This document shows positions 18,411 to 25,654 of a DNA stretch of 64,000 nt, piece by piece. Position numbers and translations under genes: made by a program. The notes beneath the pieces are model-generated. The model saw nothing but the letters and a program-made list of their open reading frames with translations, was not told the origin of the DNA and ran no database searches. The DNA lies in assembly GCA_034670065.1 (NCBI GenBank), contig JAXMOG010000006.1, forward strand, positions 242,938 through 306,937, read 5' to 3'. Numbering within the stretch: the stretch's first letter is position 1; each line of letters starts with the position of its first letter. Source of the DNA: Mesobacterium_A sp034670065 (GTDB lineage: Bacteria; Pseudomonadota; Alphaproteobacteria; Rhodobacterales; Rhodobacteraceae).

Positions 18411-19093
18411 CAGGTGGCAACCTCCGGGATGGTGGATAAATCGGACAATACATGTTGTGGCGTGTGGGGCAGGCGGTCCATTGGCAGGCCCGCGCGGTTT
18501 ACCCATGCGGTGGTAAACCCGTATCCGCTGGCGGCGGCGGCGTCCCAACCGTTGGACGACACAAACAGCACTTGGTCATTGGTGCAGCCAAAGCGCGCGC
18601 CGACCATATCGTAAACCACGCTGGCGGGTTTAAAGATGCCAACATCTTCAACCGACAAAACCGCATCCAGATAGGTTTCGATGCCAGCACTGTCGACGGC
18701 ACCGTCCAACATGTCTGCGCTGCCGTTAGACAGGATCGCACAGGTTTTTCCTTGTGCTTTCAAAGTCGCCAGCATCTTTGGAACTTCGCGATAGGCGGCC
18801 AGTTCCCAGTACAGAGCCAGCAGCGTTTCGCGCAGCTCTGGATCATCATTCAGGCCGTGACGTTCCAGCGCCCAATCCAGACCGTCCTGGGTCACTTGCC
18901 AAAACGGGCAATATTCACCGGTCACAGCGCGCAACCAGCTGTATTGCAGCTGTTTTTGCCGCCAATCTTCGGCCAGATCGGTCCAGCAGGCATGCAGCCG
19001 GTCCTGGCCGGGTCGTTCGGCCAGCCGTCGCGCCGCAGAGGCGACGTCGAACAAGGTGCCATAGGCGTCAAAGACGCAGGTTGTGATTGTCAT
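18410..19093 (-). CDS. Haloacid dehalogenase, type II
   Basis: The 227-residue protein has the HAD nucleophile motif VFDAYGTLFDV at the start, SNGS (motif II), and the later Lys/Asp motifs (FKPASVVYD, FVSSNGWDAAAASGYG). The pattern FVSSNxWDAxxAxxxG is typical of L-2-haloacid dehalogenases, which hydrolyse 2-haloalkanoic acids to hydroxy acids. It is the first gene of the leftward run. The FKBP gene is read in the other direction from the spacer. Confidence 0.88.
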   Translation of the reverse strand: MTITTCVFDAYGTLFDVASAARRLAERPGQDRLHACWTDLAEDWRQKQLQYSWLRAVTGEYCPFWQVTQDGLDWALERHGLNDDPELRETLLALYWELAAYREVPKMLATLKAQGKTCAILSNGSADMLDGAVDSAGIETYLDAVLSVEDVGIFKPASVVYDMVGARFGCTNDQVLFVSSNGWDAAAASGYGFTTAWVNRAGLPMDRLPHTPQHVLSDLSTIPEVAT

Positions 19094-19179
19094 CGCGCTC
19101 CTCCGGTTCGTGGCAGACTGACATGGCGGGCGGGCAGGTGAAAGACCGCAATTTCCCTTTAATGCCCGCTTTACCAGGT

Positions 19180-19208
19180 TTGCACTTTTGGGCGGTCTGG
19201 CTTAAGAT
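19180..19208 (+). promoter_or_regulatory. Candidate promoter for the FKBP isomerase gene
   Basis: TTGCAC (19180-19185) and TAAGAT (19203-19208) are separated by exactly 17 bp and lie about 75 bp before the ATG, in the only spacer between the divergent dehalogenase and FKBP genes. The boxes match the consensus only partly. Confidence 0.45.
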
Positions 19209-19281
19209 TTGCGCCGCACCCCGGAGCACCCGCAATAAGGCGGCCTCCTCAAGCAATTTTTCCCAACAGAATGGACCATTG

Positions 19282-19710
19282 ATGACCCAGGTCAAAACGG
19301 GTGATACCGTAAAAATTCATTATACCGGCACACTGGCTGACGGCACGACTTTTGACAGCAGTGAAGGCCGTGATCCGCTGGAATTCCAAGTTGGCTCCGG
19401 TCAGATCATTCCTGGTCTGGATACGGCCATTCCTGGCATGACCGTCGGCGACAAGAAGGTCGTCGAAGTGGCCTGCGGCGATGCATACGGGGATTTGAAC
19501 CCTGATGCGCGTCAGGCCGTTCCGCGCGAACAGATCCCAGCGGAAATTCCGTTGGATCTGGGCACGCAACTGCAGATGCAATCGCCCACCGGCCAGATTG
19601 TGCCAGTGACGATTGTTGAGGTCAGCGAAACCGAAGTGACGCTGGACGCCAACCACCCGCTGGCTGGCAAAGACCTGACATTTGCGATCGAGCTAGTTCA
19701 GATCGGCTAA
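19282..19710 (+). CDS. FKBP-type peptidyl-prolyl cis-trans isomerase (SlyD-like)
   Basis: The start at 19282 (MTQVKTGDTVKIHYTG) is the normal one for cytoplasmic SlyD/FkpB-type isomerases (142 aa). The upstream open stretch is non-coding. It has GTTFDSSEGRDPLEFQVG, a flap-like insertion (about residues 65-115) and the final IELVQI. The His-rich metal-binding tail of E. coli SlyD is absent. Its stop lies only 9 bp from the convergent lysR stop. Confidence 0.9.
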   Translation: MTQVKTGDTVKIHYTGTLADGTTFDSSEGRDPLEFQVGSGQIIPGLDTAIPGMTVGDKKVVEVACGDAYGDLNPDARQAVPREQIPAEIPLDLGTQLQMQSPTGQIVPVTIVEVSETEVTLDANHPLAGKDLTFAIELVQIG

Positions 19711-19719
19711 CAAGAATTC

Positions 19720-20562
19720 CTATGCGGTGGCGGACAGAGCGTTGGCCACCGCATCCAGCGCGGCACGTATTGGCGGATCATGGCGCGCTTCATGATGACT
19801 GACCAACCATTCATCATGCGATAGCTCACGGATCGGATCCCCGATCTGAACCAACGTCGGCTCTGCCGCCGCGACAAATGTTGGTAAAACGATCCGCGCA
19901 ACCCCTGCCAATGCCATATCCAGACATAACCGTGTATCGCTGGCTGTTGTTATGATTTCATCAGTCCGATTGGCGTGCAGCCAGCGCTGTGATGGCGTCA
20001 GTGGCACATTGGCGGGCAGGCTGACATATCCCTGAACGGCCGTGTTCACGGCAAAGCTGGCATAGTAGATTGGCCGCAGCTTGCGCCGCGCAAGCCAAGG
20101 GTGTTCCGGCGGACGGTTGCGGATGCCGATGTCGGCTTCACGTCGCGCAAGGTCCAAATTGGCGTTGGATGGCAAAAACTCGGGCACCCAATTTGATGCA
20201 GTGTCTCGAGACATCGGCAGCAGTTGTACCAGGTGGCGGGAGGTCCAGAAACCGGCTGTGATCCGAACGCGGCTGGGCCCTGTATCAGCTATTTGCCAGC
20301 GCGCGATGCGATGGCGGATGTCGGGCAGCCCGGCAAGCTCTGCCGCAAGAGACCGGCCATGGGCGTTTAGGGCGTACCCGGCCTTGCCACGCAAGAACAG
20401 TGGGCGGCCAGTTTGGCGCTCTAGCCGTGTCATGCGACGTGACAGCGTGGGGAGAGGGACGCCTGTGTCCCGCGCGGCGGCCACCAGTGATCCGGCGCGT
20501 GCAACTGCCAGGAACAATTCCAGGTCATCCAAGGGTAATGTGTTTTCATTCATGAGAGTCAT
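19720..20562 (-). CDS. LysR-family transcriptional regulator
   Basis: The 280-residue protein has an N-terminal winged HTH (LELFLAVARAGSLVAAARDTG, then LPTLSRRMTRLERQTG; about residues 13-60) and a LysR substrate-binding domain. A second Met three codons in (20553) is an equal start candidate. The usual LysR target is a divergent gene; here the upstream side holds a small unverified frame (20645-20857), so the target is not clear. Confidence 0.87.
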   Translation of the reverse strand: MTLMNENTLPLDDLELFLAVARAGSLVAAARDTGVPLPTLSRRMTRLERQTGRPLFLRGKAGYALNAHGRSLAAELAGLPDIRHRIARWQIADTGPSRVRITAGFWTSRHLVQLLPMSRDTASNWVPEFLPSNANLDLARREADIGIRNRPPEHPWLARRKLRPIYYASFAVNTAVQGYVSLPANVPLTPSQRWLHANRTDEIITTASDTRLCLDMALAGVARIVLPTFVAAAEPTLVQIGDPIRELSHDEWLVSHHEARHDPPIRAALDAVANALSATA

Positions 20563-20644
20563 GTTGCGACATGATGGGCTGTTTTGGAAGAATTTATGGG
20601 TTCAGGTTGGTTTTTATCCAAAGGTTGTTTCCGAGAGTGAGAAT

Positions 20645-20857
20645 ATGATGCCAATCCTGACACCTATCCGAATGTCCGAGAAGCCCCCGTTATCCGCCGA
20701 TCAATCGCTTGTCGCACGCCGGTTATGGATGGTCAGGCGCAATCGCTTCAAGCGGTTGCGGGTGATGTTATTACGTCTGGTGCGGCATAGGGGGCAGCAG
20801 TTGAAAACCAGTGCGGATACCGCCTTGCGCAAGTGGCAGTGCAAGTTGGTGCCGTAA
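20645..20857 (+). CDS. Possible small basic protein, 70 aa
   Basis: This open frame lies in the 355-bp spacer between lysR and the ceramidase gene. A purine-rich GAGAGTGAG about 5 bp ahead of the double ATG could be a ribosome binding site. The product is rich in Arg/Lys/Leu (RRNRFKRLRVMLLRLVRHR), without Cys pairs or a membrane segment, and could fold as an amphipathic helix. I recognise no family. It faces away from lysR, the usual arrangement for a LysR target. It could equally be a chance frame. Confidence 0.3.
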   Translation: MMPILTPIRMSEKPPLSADQSLVARRLWMVRRNRFKRLRVMLLRLVRHRGQQLKTSADTALRKWQCKLVP

Positions 20858-20918
20858 CGGGCGGTGCCCCAATACCGTGCAACCGTGCGGACCGCCGGTT
20901 TCAGGCGAAAGCCTGAAC

Positions 20919-21608
20919 TTAGACGCCCCGGCGCTTGGGGGGCATGTGGCGGATCAGTGCAAACAACATCAGGCCAACCACCACCCCGTTTAGCGAGTGC
21001 CACAGAAAATGTGTGCCGGTGGGCCATGCGGGGCACAGGGCAATATCCGCACTACGAAAGCTGAGTGCGGCCAGAAAAGCGCATGCAGCCCCCGTAACCA
21101 TATGCCGTGCCGGATGGCGACGAACCTGCGTTAGCAAGGCAAAGATCACCAAGGCGGCAAGGGCAGGCGCGTATTGCAGTGAGCCGTTCAATGGCCCGAC
21201 GTGGTTGTCGACGTTTGAGGTTACATCATCTGAGGTTAACCAGAATACGGCGCCGGTTATCACGGCGGCAATCCCGGCAATCCGCAGGGTGCGCGGGATA
21301 TCCTGCCCGGTATTGCGATAGATGGTTGCCAGAACGAAGCCCGCGACAAACGTCCAAATTGGGATCACATCCGACAGTTCCGCCCAAGGGAACGGAAAGA
21401 TATGAAACAGGAATGACCCAACGCCAATCATCGCCGCCAGCGTGATCAGCGCCAGCTCAATCCAGTCAGGCCGGCCACGGCGCTGAACCGCCCAAAAGGC
21501 CGCAAATGCGGCGATCAGGAAAGCCACGTTTGACACGGCGTTCAGTGGTTCGTCCCATATGGCCGCTGTTGTCCGTTCGCAATAAATGTCGATAAAACCG
21601 GCGGACAT
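20919..21608 (-). CDS. Ceramidase-family (CREST superfamily) membrane protein
   Basis: This 229-residue protein has about seven membrane helices. It carries the family zinc-site pattern: a Ser-x3-His in VGSFLFH (first third), an Asp in ELSDVIPI, and a late His pair in THFLWHSLNG. Alkaline ceramidases use this site to hydrolyse the ceramide amide bond; bacterial members probably act on related lipids, and the substrate here is unknown. It lies 30 bp downstream of metG on the same strand. A 13-bp palindrome, CTGATTTAATCAG (21630-21642), covers the metG stop. Confidence 0.82.
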   Translation of the reverse strand: MSAGFIDIYCERTTAAIWDEPLNAVSNVAFLIAAFAAFWAVQRRGRPDWIELALITLAAMIGVGSFLFHIFPFPWAELSDVIPIWTFVAGFVLATIYRNTGQDIPRTLRIAGIAAVITGAVFWLTSDDVTSNVDNHVGPLNGSLQYAPALAALVIFALLTQVRRHPARHMVTGAACAFLAALSFRSADIALCPAWPTGTHFLWHSLNGVVVGLMLFALIRHMPPKRRGV

Positions 21609-21638
21609 ACAGAACCCACTAACAATAAACTGATTTAA

Positions 21639-23351
21639 TCAGGTGCGCGCGCCTGCGAAGCGGTCTTGCCATTCTTCCCGCTCTGCGTCGGTGATCTTGC
21701 GGAATGTCACGTCGGGCACGGTGAAGGCATGACCGGCAGGAAGCGTTTGCAGCGCTGCGGTCACATCGTCGGGCCAAGTCTCACCTTCGGTTTGCAACGC
21801 AGCCAGCAGCTGTGCTGAGGCATCAGGGATGAACGGTGAAGACAGGACGGCATACAGACGGATCAAATTCAGCGCCAAACGGATTTGCATTGCGGCGGTT
21901 TCAGGGTCTTCCTTGAAGGTTGACCAAGGCGCTGCTTCTTGCAGGTATTCGTTGCCCAGAACCCAAATGGCACGCAATTCTTGCGCAGATTTGCGGACTT
22001 CAATGGTTTCCATATTCGTTTCATAGGCGCGAATGCGGGTTGTCAGCGCCTCGATCAGCGCGGTTTCGCGCTCTGTATAGGCACCGCCCTCGGGAACAAC
22101 TTCGCCAAATTTGGCGCGGCAAAACTTGGTGACGCGCGACGCGAAGTTGCCCAGTACATCTGCCAAGTCCTTGTTGACGCTGGACTGGAAGTTCTCCCAG
22201 GTGAATTCAGCGTCCGAGCTTTCAGGAGCATGAGACAACAGCCACCAGCGCCAATAATCAGCGGGCAGGATTTCTAGCGCCTGATCCATGAACACACCGC
22301 GCCCGCGCGATGTGGAGAATTGCCCGCCGTCATAGTTTAGATAGTTGAAAGACTTGATGTAATTGACCAGTTTCCAAGGTTCGCCAGACCCCAGTATCGT
22401 GGCTGGGAAGCTAAGGGTGTGGAACGGCACGTTATCCTTGCCCATAAACTGGGTGTAGGTCACATCATCTGCGCCTTTGTCGGTGCGCCACCAGCGTTGC
22501 CAGTCATCACCTTTTCCGGCCTCGACCCATTCTTGGCTGCAGGCAATATATTCGATTGGCGCGTCAAACCAGACGTAGAAGACCTTGCCTTCCATTCCGG
22601 GCCAAGGTTCTTCGCCCTTGCGAACGGGAATGCCCCAATCCAGGTCACGGGTGATGCCGCGATCCCGCAGGCCGTCACCATCATGAAGCCATTTCTTGGC
22701 GATAGACGTGGTCAGCACGGGCCAATCCACTTTGGAATCGATCCATGCGTCCAGTTCGTCTTTCATTTCCGACTGGCGCAAATACAGGTGCTTGGTTTCG
22801 CGCATCTCCAAGTCGGTCGAGCCGGACACAGTGGAGTGAGGATTGATCAGATCAACCGGGTCCAGCTGTTTGGTGCAGTTGTCACATTGGTCCCCACGTG
22901 CGCTGTCGAATCCGCAGTTGGGGCAGGTGCCTTCGATATAGCGATCTGGCAAAAAGCGGCCGTCGGCCTTGGAGTACATCTGTGTTTCACTGACTTCGCG
23001 GATCAGGCCCTTGTCAGCCAAAGCGCCTGCGAAATGCTGGGTCAACTTGTGGTTTTGCGGCGAAGATGAGCGTCCGAAGTGATCGAATGACAGGCGAAAC
23101 CCTGATGCAATTTCGGTCTGAACGGCATGCATTTCGGCGCAGTATTCCGCAACGGGCTTGCCAGCCTTGGCGGCGGCCAGTTCCGCGGGCGTTCCATGCT
23201 CATCTGTTGCGCAAAGGAACAAAACTTCGTTACCCCGTGCACGGTGATACCGGGCAAACAAATCCGCAGGAAGCTGGCTGCCCACCAGATTGCCGAGGTG
23301 CTTGATGCCGTTGATATAGGGAATGGCGGAGGTGATCAGGTGCCGGGTCAT
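21639..23351 (-). CDS. metG: Methionyl-tRNA synthetase
   Basis: MetG charges tRNA-Met. The start at 23351 (MTRHLITSAIPYINGIKHLGN) gives 570 aa; the frame is open to 23450 but the extension has no family similarity. It has the HLGN signature (HIGH-type), a zinc knob with paired cysteines (CPNCGFDSARGDQCDNC), the WFDAPIEYIACS catalytic segment and the anticodon-binding domain. The KMSKS loop reads QFSTSRG, with the first Lys replaced. I believe this variant is usual for alphaproteobacterial MetRS. The dimerisation domain of E. coli MetG is absent. Confidence 0.95.
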   Translation of the reverse strand: MTRHLITSAIPYINGIKHLGNLVGSQLPADLFARYHRARGNEVLFLCATDEHGTPAELAAAKAGKPVAEYCAEMHAVQTEIASGFRLSFDHFGRSSSPQNHKLTQHFAGALADKGLIREVSETQMYSKADGRFLPDRYIEGTCPNCGFDSARGDQCDNCTKQLDPVDLINPHSTVSGSTDLEMRETKHLYLRQSEMKDELDAWIDSKVDWPVLTTSIAKKWLHDGDGLRDRGITRDLDWGIPVRKGEEPWPGMEGKVFYVWFDAPIEYIACSQEWVEAGKGDDWQRWWRTDKGADDVTYTQFMGKDNVPFHTLSFPATILGSGEPWKLVNYIKSFNYLNYDGGQFSTSRGRGVFMDQALEILPADYWRWWLLSHAPESSDAEFTWENFQSSVNKDLADVLGNFASRVTKFCRAKFGEVVPEGGAYTERETALIEALTTRIRAYETNMETIEVRKSAQELRAIWVLGNEYLQEAAPWSTFKEDPETAAMQIRLALNLIRLYAVLSSPFIPDASAQLLAALQTEGETWPDDVTAALQTLPAGHAFTVPDVTFRKITDAEREEWQDRFAGART

Positions 23352-23549
23352 GTGTCGCATCACTTGGGGAAGGGGTCTTGGGCCGTTTAGCGGATGTTGC
23401 TGCCGCTGGCCAGAAGGGAAGGGATGTTTCGTCATGTCTGTGAGCAACATGTTTTACGCAGGTCAGCTGTGATGCGTGAAAAACATGGCTCTAACGTCAA
23501 GTAGGGTGATATAGCACGATCACGAATTTTGGTTGTTCGAGCAGATTTT

Positions 23550-23888
23550 ATGAAAACGTTTTTGTTGTCGATTGCTGCCGTCACTCTGTTGGCTGGATGC
23601 AATTTGTTTGGCGCCAGCAGTGATGGCCCAGAGCCGATTGAGTACACGGTTACAGTCCTGTCGCCTGACACGTGCCACAAGGCCTTGGACAGTCAGGAAA
23701 TTAAGGCGACGCCAGATGGCGGCACGCTGGTTCAGCGCGTTGTCGCACGTCAGGAGGGGCCCTGTAAAAAGAAGATGGGGCCTGTCGATATATCCGGTGA
23801 AGTTGTGCCCGAAACCGAAGATGGCCCAGTGATCTTGGAAGTTTTGGATGAAAGTGCGCGGGTGTTGAGCACGTTCAAGCTGCGTTAA
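23550..23888 (+). CDS. Small predicted lipoprotein, 112 aa
   Basis: Starting at the Met at 23550, the protein has a signal peptide MKTFLLSIAAVTLLAGC with lipobox LLAGC, so Cys17 would be lipidated. The mature part is acidic with three more cysteines (DTCHKAL, GPCKKK region) and no recognised domain. The frame extends seven codons upstream, but the shorter start gives the proper signal. It is convergent with the gene at 23894 (5-bp gap). Confidence 0.7.
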   Translation: MKTFLLSIAAVTLLAGCNLFGASSDGPEPIEYTVTVLSPDTCHKALDSQEIKATPDGGTLVQRVVARQEGPCKKKMGPVDISGEVVPETEDGPVILEVLDESARVLSTFKLR

Positions 23889-23893
23889 GGCGC

Positions 23894-24775
23894 TTAGGGG
23901 GCCAGCCAGCGAACGCCGGGCAACTGCGCCAATTCTTCGACTTCCTCGTCATAAATGTCCGACATGTCTTCGACATCGTTTTCAGTCCATCCGGGTAGAT
24001 CCAGAACTTCTTCCAGTTCTTCATCCATGGCGTATTTGTCCAGAAATGCGATCATAATCCGGCGTTTTTGCTTTTCGCTCATCCCGTCTTTGTCGCTGAG
24101 ATAGGCGCGGAAGCGGCGCATGCCTTCGGGTTCCATGACAGAGGCCAGCATATCAAACGCGCCTGCGATCTTGGCGCCAGACGGCAAACCGGCCACGGCG
24201 CGGATAATCTCTCCCCAGATCAGTGGGATATCTTCATAGCACCAAAAGGTAATGCGCGCGCGCGGCATGGCCGTTCGCATGGCTTTGATCATCGGCGTCC
24301 AGCGAAAGTTCGCAGGATCCATGCCGCCGGTCAGCTCTGACAGAGATTGGGTTTCCGTTTTTGCCACCATTGCCGGTAAAAAACTGGCAGGGTTCCGCAA
24401 GCCGACAAATAAATCAAACTGGTCTTCAGGAAACAGCGATTGGATGGCGGTCAAACGTTGTTGCGTGCGTGAGTAGGGCTGGCCGTAGTCAAACACGTAA
24501 CGCGGGCTGGATATCAGGTTTTCATGGCTCAGGATGACCCGATCCATCTGCTCATAGTCTTGCGGCATAATGGCATCCAGCAGGACTTCGCGGGCGCCAG
24601 CCGCCGGGCACGCGTCGCCCAGTTCTTCCAATGTTTGGGATAACAGCTTGCGATAACGGCTGGGGCCGGGCACCGAGGTGCCGGATTTTACCAGTGTTGA
24701 GGCATTGCGTAGCAACGCCTTCACCAGTCTTTCGCTTTCTGTACAATGCATGCCCAGATGCAACGCGATCTGCAT
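23894..24775 (-). CDS. Conserved hypothetical protein, sulfotransferase-like pattern, 293 aa
   Basis: The Met at 24775 (MQIALHLGMHCTESERL) gives a 293-residue cytoplasmic protein. The beginning (HLG-H-T-x3-RL) and the segments LRNPASFLPA and WTPMIKAMR resemble the layout of Rhodobacteraceae proteins related to sulfotransferases, but the classical PAPS-binding P-loop is not obvious. I treat it as a conserved protein of unknown function. The last 60 residues are strongly acidic. It is single, next to tRNA-Thr. Confidence 0.65.
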   Translation of the reverse strand: MQIALHLGMHCTESERLVKALLRNASTLVKSGTSVPGPSRYRKLLSQTLEELGDACPAAGAREVLLDAIMPQDYEQMDRVILSHENLISSPRYVFDYGQPYSRTQQRLTAIQSLFPEDQFDLFVGLRNPASFLPAMVAKTETQSLSELTGGMDPANFRWTPMIKAMRTAMPRARITFWCYEDIPLIWGEIIRAVAGLPSGAKIAGAFDMLASVMEPEGMRRFRAYLSDKDGMSEKQKRRIMIAFLDKYAMDEELEEVLDLPGWTENDVEDMSDIYDEEVEELAQLPGVRWLAP

Positions 24776-24920
24776 GGGTTTCTGCCGGCCTCTTTTTTTT
24801 ACGTGTTCTGATCTTTGCCAGTCTGCCAATTTATAACGGAAAATTCGACACCAGTGAGGCGCGGGCAAAGCAACTTCGCGATCATCTTTCAACTTATGCA
24901 AATCTCCTTAGCAAAGTGAC

Positions 24921-24949
24921 TTGCCTGCCGTGCTGGCCGCTGCTACATG
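24921..24949 (+). promoter_or_regulatory. Candidate promoter for tRNA-Thr
   Basis: TTGCCT (24921-24926) and TACATG (24944-24949) lie 17 bp apart and end 10 bp before the first base of the tRNA. The spacing is right, and the TTGCC-type -35 box suits alphaproteobacterial stable-RNA promoters. Confidence 0.5.
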
Positions 24950-24959
24950 GGCGCCCAGT

Positions 24960-25035
24960 GCCGGTATAGCTCAGCTGGTAGAGCACGTGATTTGTAATCT
25001 CGGGGTCGGGGGTTCAAGTCCCTCTGCCGGCACCA
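24960..25035 (+). tRNA. tRNA-Thr(UGU)
   Basis: The 76-nt cloverleaf folds fully. The acceptor stem is GCCGGTA/TGCCGGC, the D arm is GCTC...GAGC, the anticodon loop is TTTGTAA with anticodon TGT at 24993-24995, the T arm is GGGGG-TTCAAGT-CCCTC, and the CCA end is encoded. The anticodon stem CGTGA/TCTCG contains one T-T mismatch at the 29-41 pair, which is unusual but tolerated in some tRNAs. It decodes ACA (and other ACN) codons. Confidence 0.97.
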
Positions 25036-25045
25036 TTTTCCCTTC

Positions 25046-25094
25046 GGAAGTCATGAAAACTTGGGAAAACTGAGAGTAATCTCTCAGGACTTCC
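25046..25094. repeat. Nested inverted repeat after tRNA-Thr
   Basis: The outer arms GGAAGTC (25046-25052) and GACTTCC (25088-25094) enclose a perfect inner hairpin CTGAGAG-TAAT-CTCTCAG (25070-25087). The right arms are contiguous, while the left arms are separated by 17 nt. No T-run follows, so a simple intrinsic terminator is unlikely. It may form the 3' end of the tRNA transcript or a processing site. Confidence 0.55.
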
Positions 25095-25557
25095 TGTGTC
25101 CAGATTTTACCTAAATCATTGATTTGTTTGTGGAATTTTCCGAATTCCGTTTGGTCGTTCAGGTGTTTGGGGCCAGATTTTGGGTGCATTTTGTTGAGAA
25201 GTGTATCGGCTGGGGCGTTGGTATTGATCGCCGAAGCATGGGGAAAGTTCTGCAAATCAGACACCGTGCCCCGTGATGGCGGAATTGATTCTGGGAAATG
25301 TTGAAAAGCCTGGTGCCGCGCATTTGTTTTTTTCCCGATGAGTGATTCGACGGTGATTGTTGTGTCGATTCAGGACCGGTTCGGGTGTCTTCGATCATTT
25401 ATTGGGCATGCTTTGAGCTGACAGCGATTTGAGAAAAAGCGTGTGTCTGGTTGGGAGTTGGTCGTGCCGATCCGACCGTTCAAAAATTCCTTTATTCGGT
25501 CGAATCCGATTTGATTGCATCTTTTAGGACCTGTCGCGGAGCGTCTAAGTGTGCCAA

Positions 25558-25588
25558 AATTTTAAGCTTTATATTTATAAATTTTAAG
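25558..25588 (+). promoter_or_regulatory. AT-rich direct repeats upstream of the 2-aminobenzoyl-CoA operon
   Basis: Two copies of AATTTTAAG (25558-25566 and 25580-25588) start 22 bp apart, about two helical turns. A 10-bp palindrome, ATTTATAAAT, lies between them. The stretch ends 66 bp before the first gene of the operon that also encodes a MarR regulator. This makes a candidate operator; the binding protein is inferred, not shown. Confidence 0.4.
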
Positions 25589-25654
25589 ATTGAAGTAAAA
25601 TTCTTGATCCCCTACCGTTTACCCAAGGTTGAAGCCTTTGGAAGGAACTCAAGA

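Larger units (their letters stand above)
25036..25654. other. 619-bp non-coding spacer between tRNA-Thr and the catabolic island
   Basis: I see no credible gene here. It holds the nested repeat at 25046-25094 and an AT-rich control-like stretch at about 25545-25615. The frame of the following monooxygenase gene happens to be open up to 25451, but that extension has no family similarity and unusual composition. Confidence 0.6.

Noticed and set aside
19087..19281. In-frame extension of the FKBP isomerase
   Set aside because: It contains the candidate promoter and the cytoplasmic isomerase normally starts at MTQVKTG.
24971..25264. 97-codon minus-strand frame ending EGLEPPTPRLQITCSTS
   Set aside because: It runs antisense through tRNA-Thr; proteins with this ending are known artefacts of tRNA genes.
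25451..25654. In-frame N-terminal extension of the 2-aminobenzoyl-CoA monooxygenase/reductase
   Set aside because: AT-rich, without family similarity; the FAD motif begins at the usual place after the ATG at 25655.
24960..25654. tRNA-Thr as the attachment site of an integrated island
   Set aside because: I found no integrase gene and no second copy of the tRNA 3' end in the window.
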